Shown piece by piece: positions 1 to 10,854 of a stretch of 64,000 bases of DNA. A program made the translations under genes and the position numbers. The DNA is from CAWAVN01 sp963844315 (lineage in GTDB: Bacteria > Planctomycetota > Planctomycetia > Planctomycetales > Planctomycetaceae). The first letter of the stretch is position 1. Every line of letters starts with the position of its first letter. Under the pieces are notes generated by a model, which ran no database searches, was not told the origin of the DNA, and saw only the letters and a list, made by a program, of their open reading frames with translations. Where the stretch lies: assembly GCA_963844315.1 (NCBI GenBank), contig CAWJOC010000034.1, forward strand, positions 124,001-188,000, read 5' to 3'.

Positions 1-865
1 ATTTGAGCGGTTCCGAAACCCTGGTCATCAAAGGATCTTTTTCGGTGAGTTGGGCGACCGATGAGTGCCGGCCCCAGTCCTCGCGGAGCTTCCGCGCAGT
101 GTCCACGTCGGACAGCGAATAGGCTTCGTTGAGTAGTGGCTCCAATTCCATCATCTGGGCGCGGGCGTGCTTGCCCTGGATTTCCTTGGATTTGGACGTG
201 GTGAATCCCAACAGCTTGGTGGGAAGGGGCACGCGCCATTCCGTGCTCTTGAGTTCCGCTTCGAGGGCCATGATGTGCTCGAGATTCTCGGAAGCGGCGG
301 CGGCTTTGCACTCCTCGAGCACATCCGCGAGCCGGGCTTTCTCGTAGATTTGCAGTTCCTCTTCCCAAAGCGGATTGGTCTGATCCGCCTTGGCCAGATG
401 CCGCAAGATGTCGATGCGGACGGGCAATGGGCTTCGGGCCAAGGCGTGCAGGCGATGGCGGTATTTGAGATCCGTGAGCGGTTCCTCGTCCGCCCACGCG
501 GTTTGCAAATCGTCGGCCACATCCACCAACAAGGCGGGAATCTTCGCGAACCCACAGCGCTGGGCGTAATTGTTCCAAAGCTCTTTCTCGTCGAAATCCA
601 GAATGGCCACCACGTCGAGCAGCTTGGGCTCGATCTTGGCTTGCTGGAGTGCTTCGGCGCACAGCCCCTTTTGCAAAAGCTGGTCGCATTGCCGGAGGCG
701 GTCGTTGACCATCCGCGCGGCCTGGTCGTATTTTTTATGGGTGGACGTGACGACGGCGGCTTCCACGTCGCTGTCCAGGCAGAGAATCCCATTGACCGCA
801 TCCACCAGCCGCTGGAAATCCTCGCTGGTTTTCAGGTCGTTTTGTTCCATTTGGAAATTCAACAT
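1..865 (-). CDS. Uncharacterised protein of the GTPase cluster (3' end outside window)
   Basis: An open frame runs without a stop from an ATG at 865 to the left edge, about 288 codons, so the C-terminus is missing. The ATG lies inside the end of the upstream gene (stop at 861-859), a 7-nt overlap that indicates translational coupling. The protein is Leu/Glu/Ala-rich and apparently soluble, with no signal peptide or TM segment in the visible part. It begins MLNFQMEQNDLKTSED and contains stretches such as FDEKELWNNYAQRCGF. I recognise no family. Its position as the next gene after the GAP1-like protein suggests a role in the same membrane-associated GTPase system; that is inference from context only. 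Confidence 0.7.
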   Translation of the reverse strand, partial: MLNFQMEQNDLKTSEDFQRLVDAVNGILCLDSDVEAAVVTSTHKKYDQAARMVNDRLRQCDQLLQKGLCAEALQQAKIEPKLLDVVAILDFDEKELWNNYAQRCGFAKIPALLVDVADDLQTAWADEEPLTDLKYRHRLHALARSPLPVRIDILRHLAKADQTNPLWEEELQIYEKARLADVLEECKAAAASENLEHIMALEAELKSTEWRVPLPTKLLGFTTSKSKEIQGKHARAQMMELEPLLNEAYSLSDVDTARKLREDWGRHSSVAQLTEKDPLMTRVSEPLK

Positions 866-3619
866 GGACTTGGATCCTTTTCACTTTCGTTCGCCGGATT
901 CGAGGAGTGGTTCTCCTGTTCGTCCCCAAGCCGTTTAGGCTTTGAAGGCTCTTCCTTTTTAACGGAGGATTTGTCCTTGGGTTCCTCTTTCTTGTCTGGG
1001 GCTTTGTCCTTGGGTTCCTGTTTCTTGCCTGAGGCTTTGTCCTTGGGTTCCTCTTTTTTCGGGGGCAAGATTTCACCTTCGGTCTGGGCCAGGAACACTT
1101 TCTCGCCGTCGATTATGATGTAGAGCGAGTAGCCCACCCGCGCGGTCTTGCCGAGTTTTTCAAACTGCGGCTCCATCTCCTTGGCCCAGGGAATGTGGGA
1201 ATCGAATTGGCTAATGCGCTCTTTTGTATCCGTCAACCACCTCCTGCATCTCCGCTTGTTGGCTTTCCAAAGCGGAGATCTCGGCCTCGATGTCCGCTCT
1301 TTCCTGCGCATCGGCATCTTTGAGGTCATTCCGCAGAGACCGAATCGTCCGCTCTGTCCGGGGAATATCGACATCTTCCTTCGTTCGGAGTGTCGTCGAT
1401 TGCTCCAAGGACTTGGCGATTTTTTTGGAAGCGTCCGCGATGCGTTCAAAGTCGGCGACGATCGTGGAAAACCGCATTTCTTCCATTGGAATGAGATGGG
1501 CATTATTTCTTTGCCGTGTGTCGGGGCGGGCCAGTTCCACTTTGTTCTGGCGGTTGTCGGTTGTGATCAGCACTTTGCGGAAGGTGTGGGCATTGACTTC
1601 GATAAAAGGCCTTGCGCCGTCGTATTGCAGTGTCAGGTCAAATTCCACAGTCCCATTGCCGGACTTGAAGTCTTCCCGCTTGATCCCAAACCTGGCGGTC
1701 TCGCCGATCTTGAGGCCCAACTTCGATAACGGCTGGGAAGCCACTCCCGAGAGTTGCACGTCCAAAAACAGATCCTTCGGCTCATCGACGGCATTGGGGT
1801 TGACTGCCAGATAGAACTTCTGATTTCGGCTGGCCAGTTCGTACTTTTCCGTGGGCACGCGTTTCGGCTTGGAGAGCCGAAAACGATGAGACTGATTGCC
1901 GTGGGAGATCTCCAACACGCAAAACTGCAGGCTGTTGGCCTTGGCCCAATCCGGGGCTTCCATGTTCCAGAGAAACGTGAGCTTCTCCTCAGCCAGTTCA
2001 AACGTCCCCAATTCCGTGAGCTTGGGAAGCTTGGTGAATGAGTCGATCACCTTCCGCTGAACCACCCATTTGCGAAATCCCTTGCCATCGTCCGTTTCCC
2101 CAGTTTCGGCCGCCAGCATCAATCCCTCGCTGTCGGGATCGTCTTTGACGACCTTTTTGGAACTGCCTTTCGAGGTGGAAATCGCCATGTCGATGGCCTT
2201 GGGATCGGCCGCGGGAATCTGCGAGAGCACGGTGGGCTTGGGATTGGAAATCACTTCCAAGGTTTGGTTCCGCGGGCAATTCCAGGTAGCCTCCCAAAGT
2301 TTTCAGCGTGCCATCCCAGGAGCCTTCTGGAACCACGTTGGCAACCTTGGGCGTCTCTACGACCATCTTCGGTGTATCTTTCGGCTCGACGATGACCGGC
2401 TCCTCAGTCTTCTTTTGGGTGGCGAGTTTGGCCGCGGCATCGCGCTTGGCTTTGTCTTGCAGTGAAACAAACTCATCGTCGCTTGATTGCCGAGCCGTCC
2501 GCGTTTTTCGTTCCTTGGAGTTTGTGCCCTCGTAAGCGTTGACCGGAGCGGGAAGGTTCTTGGTCAGCATGGAATAGACCAAGGCTCCCACGCCCAGCAC
2601 CAACACCAATGCCGACCCGCCTAGGATGTAAGGCAGTTTGCTTTGGGAGTTTTCTTCCCGGAACGGTTTGGCGAAGGGACTGGCCGGCGCGGCGGACGTG
2701 CTTGCAAAGGGGCTGGGTGGGGCAGGGGCTTCTTGAATAATTGTGGCGGTTGTTGTGCCTGCCGGAATTGGCGCGGGAGCCAGCGCGAAAACGTGCCTCG
2801 CTCGCTTGTGGCGGGCGCGTGGGAATCCATTGTTCGACCGGCCCTGGCCGCGATGACGTAGGGATTGCCGTCGGGAGCGCGGCGGCGGGTGTGCTCTAAT
2901 TCCACCAGATCAATCGTCCGCGAGTGGCTGGCGGCGCGGGCTTGCTGGGCTTCGGGGTTGCCATCCAATACGAACCGCCAGAGGCAATCCACCCCGACGG
3001 GCAGCTTGGTGAAGTATGTGCTGAAAGAAGTCGTCCACGCGTGCTCGAGCGGCAACACGCCCAAAGCTTCGCTCACTAGCGGCAACACGTTTTGGCCGGG
3101 CGGGAAAATGACGTACATGGGGCGGTTCGTGCCGTCCGCCGCCGATTCCGCCAAAACGCCCGCCCAACCCGCATCGCCGGTGATTGTTTCCCAAGTCCGG
3201 CAGGCGCCCTGATAGACCGACGCGGGCGGTGCAATTGGTCCGCTAGGCTCCCAACGGGTTTTGCCATCCCATGCGGTCTTAAATAACGAAGTCTTCAAGA
3301 GAGCCGCCGGGCCGGCTGGGGGCAATTCATCCATCATAAAGGCGACGTGATGGGCGAGCTTGTTGGTCCGGCCCGAATAGTCTTTCTCGTAATCGCTGAC
3401 TCGCGACAGCACGGAATACCGTTTGCCCGCGATGGTGTGGATAACGTGCGAATAGTTGACCGGGTGCGGCGGTTTATCGGCCTGGCGGTAACCGCTCAGG
3501 CTTTCCAGAAACTCCTTGAGGTTTCGCGGCAGGCCCTGGGTCGAGACCACGGTGCAAAACCCCTGGTCGCCCGGATTCAATCCCGATGGAGCAGACGTGT
3601 AAAGCAATTCCTGGCTCAC
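859..3619 (-). CDS. GAP1-N2-like GTPase-associated membrane protein, interrupted by three frameshifts
   Basis: Reconstructed as one protein of about 920 residues. Residues 1-260 resemble the GAP1-N2 domain (GTPase-associated protein 1), including ELLYTSAPSGL and the block YSVLSRVSDYEKDYSGR followed by NKLAHHVAF. Then come a Pro/Ala-rich linker, one TM segment (about residues 330-352, ILGGSALVLVLGVGALVY), a Lys/Glu stalk, a beta-rich region, a coiled coil (about 710-800) and a tail with three KKxEPKDK-type repeats. The frame changes near 2790 (run of A/T), 2265 and 1224; each downstream frame continues the same gene-like composition. The ATG overlaps the GTPase stop by 4 nt, and the stop overlaps the next start. 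Likely topology is a cytosolic N-domain and an exported tail. The domain name is from memory of Pfam; the function (partner or regulator of the adjacent GTPase) is inferred. Confidence 0.72.
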
Positions 3620-5144
3620 GGGCCGGTCTCCTTCAGGTATGTTTCATTGGGAGCACTTTCCGAGGGCTTGACGGAGCGCGGATCTTGCTTGGTTTCCGCC
3701 GATTGCAGCGAAACCGCCTTGGTTTCTTGGAGCGGAATCTCGCTCGTGGGGGCAGAAGGCTTGGAACTTGCGCGGTGATGGCCCGCACTGGAAGTTTGCC
3801 TGGGCTTTTGGCCGCCGGCGCTGGATTTTGTCTTGCTGGGTTTGGCGGACTGGTCCCTGGTCTCGCGGGTGACGGAGGGGATCAAACCCTCGACGGAGCG
3901 GTGCAGGGCATAGAGCAACGGAACCTCGGCGAATTGCGGTTTGATGTTCCGGGGACGCACCTTGAGGCGTCCATCGCCGGGGTCGACCTCCGGCGTGGTT
4001 CCTAGGCGCTAATGGGGATGTACGTCACTTCCTGGAAGTTTCCCTTGGCGGCGGCGACGAGTTCCGGCGAATACTTGTTGAGCACGTTCTCGACCTGACC
4101 GGACAGCGAATGCAGCTTCTCCAAATCCAGCCCGCTGCGCCCATCCGTCCGGGGCTTGATGAGCCAACTCGGATCGAGCGTGGCGTGGTTGGTTAGCGCG
4201 CTCCAGGCATCGTACTTGGTGACCACGACGATCAATGGCTGCGGACATTTGGCCTGCTGGCTGATGCCTTTTTGGGTTTTGATCCGGCTGGCGGCCTCGG
4301 CAATCACGCCCTCCTGCGGGTTCATCACGCCGTATTCGCTGAGTTGCGGGTCGTTGCTCTTGCCCTCGCACGCCTGGCGGAATTTGTAGTGCTGCGTTGG
4401 ATCGAACAGATAAATGAGCGCACTCGAAAGTCCCAAATGCTTGGTCATGAACCGCCCCGTGGCATCGCCACCGGGCATGAAGTGCTCGCCCGCGTTATCA
4501 TAAAGGCACAGGGCGCGGGTCAGGCGGCCAAACTGATCGCGGTCGGAAAATCGGGCCTCTTCCGGGAGGAGCGAAAACACAAACGGTTTGGGGTAATAGA
4601 CCGGGCGGCCTTTTTCGAAGACCGAATTCGACAACCGCCCTTCCTTGACTTCCGTCTTCCACAACTCCACCAACGAATCGGGCTTGCGGTTTTTGAAGAG
4701 GATCTCCTCGTAGAGATTGAGGACCTTGTTTTCGCCCGGATCGGAATCGACAAAGGTGATGCCGAACTCCCGTTGGAGCGTGGTCCGCATTTTCCAGGTC
4801 ATGGCGGCGAGGAAATTGGATTTGCCCGACGCCGGGGCGCCGAGAATGGAAATGAAGAGCGGCGACATTTCCACTAGGACCCGCGAGACCACCAGATGGC
4901 AGTTCGGGCAGGCCAACTGGTTGCAGACTTCGCCTTTGATGTCGATGGCTTCCCCGCGGACGCTGAAGCGGGACGGCAGGAAGCGGGCTTGGGCTTCTTG
5001 GCCCAGTTTCTCATCGCCTTGGAGATCCGGATGGGCGCTGACCCACATGATGTCCCCCGGCGCAAACAAGTTCCAGCAATGGGGACAAGTCACGCGGGCT
5101 TTCAGCGGGAGCTTTTGGCGGTTTGGATTCTTGGCTTTGGCCAC
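3616..5144 (-). CDS. Zinc-ribbon P-loop GTPase of the conflict/GAP1-associated type
   Basis: About 510 residues. A GTG at 5144 is preferred because GAGGGG lies 7 nt upstream; an upstream TTG at 5228 has no such site. The N-terminus has a zinc-binding pattern (VTCPHCWN, later VCNQLACPNC). GTPase motifs follow in order: Walker A GAPASGKS, a G3-like DNAGEH, G4 VVVTKYDAW (TKxD) and G5 YIPISA. A frameshift near 4005 (GCCC read as GCC) breaks the C-terminus. The continuing frame gives LGTTPEV, GRLKVRPRNIKPQFAEVP and LLYALHR, then a low-complexity Ser/Lys tail ending 4 nt into the next gene. It matches TRAFAC-like GTPases found beside GAP1 proteins in predicted biological-conflict operons. It is likely the nucleotide switch of this cluster, acting at the membrane face where its partners are anchored. 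Confidence 0.75.
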
Positions 5145-5231
5145 AATGGTTCCCCTCTGCCCGGTCCGCCAGGCATGGCAGTTGACTACGTGGAATTCGT
5201 CTCTATGGTAATCTGAAAACCCAACCAAGTC

Positions 5232-6233
5232 CTAACAAAATCCTTCGGTGTGGCTCCAGGTTTTCAGGGTGAGGTCCGGTTGTCGTTGGCCGGAAGAATC
5301 CAGGGAAAGAAACTCCGCATCGCTTTGATAAACCGCAGCGCGGGAACGGTTTCCCTCAAAAGCGCCGGAGGCCCAGGCAATCAGTCCCAATAGCCCCAGA
5401 AACATCACAATGACCACGACGCCCATCACGATCCATAACACCGTAATGTTCAGCCCCGGATTGTGAGTCGGGCGATTCATAAACGGAGGGGCGGGCTGGG
5501 TCGAAATCACGATGCTGGGAACGGGGCTTTGCCTTGGCGGGTCTTTGGGCGGTGGCGGAGGGGCCTTGCCAGTGGTTCCCCGGACCAAGGGGATGGAACT
5601 TCGCATCGGCGGCGGTGGCGGAGCCTCTTTCTTTTGACTGGGAACGTCCGGCGGCACGGAACCGTTTGACCGATCGTCCGGGGCCTTCGTCGGGATCTTG
5701 GGCGGGGTCTCCGAAAGGCTCACTCCCCGGGTGGGGTTCGACAGGACTTCGGTCGGCAGCGTTTCACTCGAAATCGTTTCGCTTTCCGTTGGGGGCTTCG
5801 CTTGCGGATGGGCCCGCAAAAGGTGGACCAGTTCATCCACGCGCTTGGGATCCACCTGCTGTCCCAGGGCCAGCCAGCGCCGGAGGTCGTCCAATTTGGT
5901 GTTCGGTCCCGAAAAGTTGGGATTCTGGCGGCACAATTCTCGCAGGCGGTCGATCACGTCCTGATCGTATTTGTCCCATCGGCCCAGGTCGGAAACAATC
6001 CGCCGGGCTTCCGCCACCTGGAGTTGAAAGGCCCTGGCCCGGTCGCGGGTTTTTTTGTCCTTGTGGTTCTGGAAGGCGAACAGGTATTCGCTGGCTTCCT
6101 GAAAGGCCGACAGCAAACGGGCCTGATCCCGGCAAAGGCGGGGCACTCCCACCAGGAGGTAGAAATCACCCGGCTCCTCTTTGGAATTAAGCCATTGTTT
6201 CAAACCCGTTTCCAGCATAATTGCCAAAGCCAT
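5232..6233 (-). CDS. Degenerate J-domain protein with Pro-rich linker and C-terminal TM segment
   Basis: About 333 residues. The N-terminus has the look of the planctomycete degenerate J-domain (FYLLVGVPRLCRDQ, a helix ending AFQEASEYL, then IVSDLGRWDKYD) but has no HPD tripeptide, so it should not stimulate DnaK ATPase in the usual way. A long disordered linker with PPPPP runs follows, then one TM helix (ITVLWIVMGVVVIVMFLGLL) and a short tail of about 45 residues. This layout is common in planctomycete kinase- or GTPase-linked membrane proteins. Start choice is uncertain: ATGs at 6233 and 6218 and a GTG at 6266 share the frame and none has a good ribosome-binding site. It ends 87 nt before the preferred GTG of the GTPase gene, so the two are probably one operon. 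Confidence 0.7.
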   Translation of the reverse strand: MALAIMLETGLKQWLNSKEEPGDFYLLVGVPRLCRDQARLLSAFQEASEYLFAFQNHKDKKTRDRARAFQLQVAEARRIVSDLGRWDKYDQDVIDRLRELCRQNPNFSGPNTKLDDLRRWLALGQQVDPKRVDELVHLLRAHPQAKPPTESETISSETLPTEVLSNPTRGVSLSETPPKIPTKAPDDRSNGSVPPDVPSQKKEAPPPPPMRSSIPLVRGTTGKAPPPPPKDPPRQSPVPSIVISTQPAPPFMNRPTHNPGLNITVLWIVMGVVVIVMFLGLLGLIAWASGAFEGNRSRAAVYQSDAEFLSLDSSGQRQPDLTLKTWSHTEGFC

Positions 6234-6395
6234 TGTTGTGATAGAACTTGCCGCGAAAGCGAACACCTATGGTATGTAGTCCATTCCGGGGATTCAATCA
6301 TCTTGAGGTCGCAAGTTCGGACGGCGGCGGAGCGTGATTCCGAACTGTTTCACGAAAGTCCCATCGCCAAAAGTGCCGTCCGCCCGACAAGTTGC

Positions 6396-6474
6396 GTGGG
6401 ACGCCCTGAGGCTTTGCGAAGGGCGTGGTCTTTGCATCACCACACCCTTCGCAAAGCTTCAGGGCGTGCCACCC
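6396..6474. repeat. Imperfect palindromic intergenic repeat (type GTGGGACGCCCTGA)
   Basis: Two arms of about 33 nt, beginning GTGGGACGCCCTGAGGC and ending GCTTCAGGGCGTGCCAC, face each other across a short loop between the giant repeat protein and the J-like gene. A second copy with a diverged left arm lies at 44156-44243. It is non-coding and hairpin-forming, with no transposase nearby. Confidence 0.75.
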
Positions 6475-6482
6475 AGCCGCCT

Positions 6483-9400
6483 TCATGGTGGGGATTTTTC
6501 GCTCTCGCGGCCCGCGAGCCAGGGATCAATCCAGACGGCGTAATGGCTGGGATTCTTGTTACTGTCGGCGAGGATTTTCAAGTTGTTGACTTGGGAAACA
6601 TCCACTTCAAAGCGCTCGGACGTGCCCGGTTCGTGCAGGGAGGGGGATTTCCAAAGCACCTTGCCATCGCCCACGATGTGAAACGAAGTCGCGACCCGGG
6701 TGCGGTCGGCCTGGCCGCTGTCATCAATTCCCACCCCGCCCGACAGCCGGTCGTAGCGGCGGCCCAAGGCATATTCCACACTCGCCGGGGGATTGGGCAG
6801 GTTGGTCCTTGTCCACAGGGAATGGTGTTTTTGCTCTCCCTGGATAGCCACCGCACGGGTTTGCAAATCTCCGCCGACGTTTTCGCGGACGGGCGTCAGG
6901 TCGGCCAAATAAATGCCTTCGGATGGCGTGGTCTTGCCTTCGCCGCTGGCCAGGTCATCCAAAAGCTGCTGGCATTTCCGGCAGGCTTTGGTATTGGGAT
7001 AACGAGAACACGACATCTTCCAGCCAGCACTTGGCGGCATCGGGCTTGTTGAGGGCCAATAAATCCTCCGCCAACTTCAGCCTCTGCGCAGGCTTGCTCT
7101 TCCTCGCTGCGGTTATAGACCGGCGGGCGTTTTCTTCCGGCTCCTACTTCCCCAATGGGCGGCGGCGGTTCGTTTGGTTCTATGACGTTGCCCGGAACCA
7201 CGGGTGGAACTGGCTCCGCCTGGGCGATGGGAATGGGTTCGGGACCTGTCAGCCGTTCGAACTCGCAAACGAAAACTTTCTCCTCAGGGTTGACTTTGCC
7301 GGTGTAGTATTTGACTTCACTCCCGTTCTTCACCGCCACGCGAAATTCCGTGGGATCCGTGCCGCCGTGGTTGGCGTAATGATGGGCCAGGACTTTGTAC
7401 TTCCCGCGCGGAGCGGTATTCAGCGGCCAATAGGTATTTTCGATAGGTTCGTTGGTGTCGGGACCGTTCGCGTTCATGTCCACATCCAATTCCCCGCCGC
7501 ACTGGGACCGGCGGTTTTGATAGTAGATCACCTCTCCCGAAGGAGCCTGAACGTGGAGATCGATATCGTTGATGTTGTCCCAAGCCATTGAAACTTGAAC
7601 ATCGCCGGTTTGGGCATTCGCCCGGTTCAAGCGGGTGGCGAAGTCATCGCGGGGAATGCCCACCGAGGGGTCCACCGTGGCTGTTCCGTCAAGCACGATG
7701 ACGCCTGCCGGGGCGGGAATCTCAAACGCTTTTGCGACGCCGACGGGATCAGGTTCCATGGGGCGGAGTTTGATTTCGCCCAGCGATGTGGGTTCTTGCT
7801 CGCTGAGCGGCAGAGTTCTTTGTTCGGGATGAAATCCCTTGGCCGCGATGGTGACGTTCGCCTCGCCGGGAACCAATCCCTCCATGCGAAACTCGCCCGT
7901 CGCCTCCGTGGAAGCTCTCGAACGATCCGCGATTGAGATGGAGGCATTTCCGATGGGCTGCCCGTCCATCGTCCTGACCGAACCCGTGAGCGAAGCCGCC
8001 CCGCTGAGTGCGATGTCCACCTTGGTTTCCTCGCCGGAGGCCAAATCCCGCCTGGCGCTGCCCGCTTGATAACCCGCACGGGTGATTTCCAAATCCTTGG
8101 GGCCGCTGGGCACATCTTCCAGGCGGAATTGGCCATTCTCATCGGTCAGGGTTTCCTGGGAACTGCCTGCGATCTGGACCTTCGCGCCGGCGAGCGGTTT
8201 TTCTCCCGCCGAGGACACCACCGTTCCTGAAAGCACCGCATCGCCTTTGAGGGCAATCTCCACTGCGGATTCTTCCTCGGTTTTCAGTTCCGTGGCCTGT
8301 TCCGCGGGTTGGTAACCCTTTGCCTGGATGCTTAGGGTCTTCGCTCCGGCGACGAGCTCTTCAAAGCGAAACCGGCCCTCAGCATCGGACATGGTTTTTT
8401 GCGAAGTTCCCGCAAGCAAGACTTCTGCTTTTGGAATCGGGGTTTTTGTGACCGCGTCCATCACCCGCCCCGAAAGAATCGTGCCGCCTTTGAGTTCCAC
8501 GCTGATGTTCGCATCTTTGCCGGTCTCGAAGGTTTGCGGGATCTGTTCCTGACGATAACCGCGTCCCACGATTTGCACCGTGGCGTTTCCGCCGGGGATG
8601 CCAGGCAATTGGAACTGGCCGTCCTCGCCGGTCTTGGCGAGAAGTTCGGTCCCCGCGATGCGGACTTCAGCGTTGGGAATGGGTTTCTTCTCGATGGCAT
8701 CGGTCACGGTTCCCGAAAGCGACGCATCGCCGGAGAGCAAGATCTCCACCGGCTCGCTATTTTCGTTGGTTCGGACCTTCGCTTTCTCTTCGCGAAATCC
8801 CACTAAGGTCACCTGCAACTCCTGCTCGCCCGGCGGGAGTTTTTGAAACTCGAACTCGCCGCGAGCATTGGTTTTGGCTGTCTGTTGATATTTTGGATGC
8901 GTGATTTCCACGCTGGCCCCGGCGAGCGGTTTGCCGTCGGCTTGAGATTTCACCCGCCCTCGCACCACGCCCGCTCCGTGCAGTCCCACCAGAAACGGCC
9001 GGGTCTCGGTGGCCTTGAGTTCCTGATCGGCATGCTCCGCCTGATAGCCCTGCGCCATTACGGCGACGGTGGCCATGCCGGTCGGAATGCCCGTGATTTC
9101 AAACCGGCCCTGGGGGTCGGTCGTCGTAGTGAGTGAGGTATTGAGCAAAAACACCGTGGCTTTGGGAACCGGCTTGAGCGTCAGGGCATCCATCACCGTG
9201 CCCACAAGTTTGCCTTGGCCCGCCAATCGAAATTCGACCGGCGCAGGAATGGTTTGCCGCGAGCGTTTGCTCGATGGTCTCGGTTTGAAAACCGTCGGCG
9301 GAGGCTTCGATTTGAACTTTTCCGCTGGGAAGGTCGGCGATTTCAAACCCGCCTTGGTTATCGGTTTGGACGGTCACTCCCCAATCGGGCAGCGAAATGG

Positions 9401-10382
9401 ATGCGCCTGGGATGGGGGCATTGTTGACCTGATCCCGCACCCGGCCTTTTAGTTCCAAAGCGCCCCGAAGCGCCACTTTCAATACGGGGAAATCCTTGGA
9501 GAGATCCGTCTTTAGGATTTCTTCTTGGAAGCCGGGGGCATTGATCCGCAAGGTGTGAGTCTCGCGCAGAGTTCCGTGAGTTGGAACCGGCCTTCGGAAT
9601 CGGTTTCGGCTTTTGTTTCCGTGCCTTCCACTTGGATGCTTGCATTGGCCAATGGTTTCTGGCCTGCCGCGGAATACACCTGGCCTTGAACGGCCACCAA
9701 ATCGGCGGGAACCGGGGCAGGGGGGCGGGTCAGCCAATAGCCAATCCCGCCGCCGATCAATACCAAAACGAGCAGCGCGGCGAGCATCGGCAGGGGCGAA
9801 CGGGACACTTTGAGTTTTGCACCGCAGGCCGGGCAGGTGCGCCGCTCATCGGTGATGACGCCCAGCGTCCGGCAATTCGCTTTTTTGCAAATGGCGACGG
9901 TTCCGGGTTCGGAGGTTTTGCGTTCGTAGCCCCAAAGCCAGGCCAATCGCCATACGCCGGACGAATCGAGATATTTCGCCAAGGCGCCGGATTGGGCGGC
10001 GTAATTGGGATCCGCTTGCAGTTTCTTTAAGCGATCCTGCATGACGTGCCTTACGCGCGCGTTCGGTCCCGGTGCGAGCCGGAGCGGCCTCGAGCTTTTG
10101 GGCCAGCGCTTCGATTTCGCCGCGAAAGGCCCCTCGGCACTCGGCTGCGGTGAGCGGCTGAAACGATTTGGGATCAATCGCCACTCCCTCTTCGCCACGG
10201 ATTTGATACTTCGCGAAATTGCCGTCCCATGTCGGTTCGGCCATATTGGTCCCCAGCCATTTCCGCAAAATGGCCAGGTGCGCCCCGCTGCGGTCAATCA
10301 AGGCCATGCCCGGCTGCAATGCGAGCCGCCGAAAATCCACCGCCTGCTCCGACAAATCCACTTGCACCACGCAATCGGCCAT
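6483..10382 (-). CDS. Giant single-pass membrane protein: zinc ribbon, TM, eight CarboxypepD_reg repeats, DUF2135, NPCBM (five frameshifts)
   Basis: Reconstructed length is about 1300 residues, starting at the ATG of MADCVVQVDL with GGGAG upstream. Residues 1-160 form an uncharacterised cytosolic domain. A zinc ribbon (CKKANC then CPACGAK) lies at about 165-190 and a TM helix (LAALLVLVLIGGGIGYWL) at about 196-216. Eight tandem repeats of about 80 residues of the carboxypeptidase-regulatory-like/CNA-B type follow, each with a core like LSGTVxDAxxKxPIPNAxV and a closing GxF. A DUF2135-like domain (about 930-1040; WDNINDIDLHVQAPSGE) and an NPCBM-like carbohydrate-binding domain (about 1180-1295; YALGRRYDRLSGGVGIDD) close the protein. 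The frame changes near 10050, 9565, 9250, 7095 and 7015 without loss of domain continuity. The ectodomain probably reaches into the periplasm or cell wall. The family link to the downstream GTPase genes is by position. Confidence 0.75.
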
Positions 10383-10482
10383 GTTCGCTCCCGGTGATTG
10401 GCTCAGGTGAAGCCCGCAAAAAGTAAGGGGGAATCGCCTGATTGTAACCATTCAGCGGTCGGTTTTCAGTTTTCGGTTTGCC

Positions 10483-10755
10483 TGGAAGGCATTTTAACGC
10501 AAAAACCGCAAAGAGAAGACGCGAAGCCCGCAAAGATGTCAACCAAGTCATTGAGAAAGTCAAAGCCAAAGAGGAAGAGCAACCACGGATAACACGGATT
10601 TCACTGATTTGCGGCGGCGAGATCGGGGCTGTTTCCTATTCACTTTTCTCCTTCTCCCTGTTGTCACAACCCGCCGCCTATGCTTTTTCAGAGTGAGATC
10701 TGCTTTACTACCTTTGCCCTTCTTTGCGTCTTCTCTTTGCGGTCTTTGCGTTAAA
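10483..10755. repeat. Inverted pair of AACGCAAAGACCGCAAAGA-type repeats in a non-coding gap
   Basis: The 470-nt gap before the BBP7-like gene carries a copy near 10497-10545 (CGCAAAAACCGCAAAGAG) and an inverted copy near 10718-10755 (TTCTCTTTGCGGTCTTTGCG), with the phrase ACCACGGATAACACGG between. This kind of repeat is widespread in planctomycete and verrucomicrobial intergenic DNA. I see no gene in the gap. Confidence 0.6.
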
Positions 10756-10854
10756 ATGCCTTTCCCAATTGACTCAAGAGTTACGAAAACCAAATGAAAA
10801 ACGCCGGCATACCCTAAGGCATGTCGGCGCTTGCGATGATGGGAATCGCTGTGG

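Noticed and set aside
167..1123. Long + strand frame opposite the GAP1-like gene
   Set aside because: It is the antisense shadow of the - strand operon; composition (FGRGESQQLGGKG) is shadow-like and the - strand frames overlap properly as genes.
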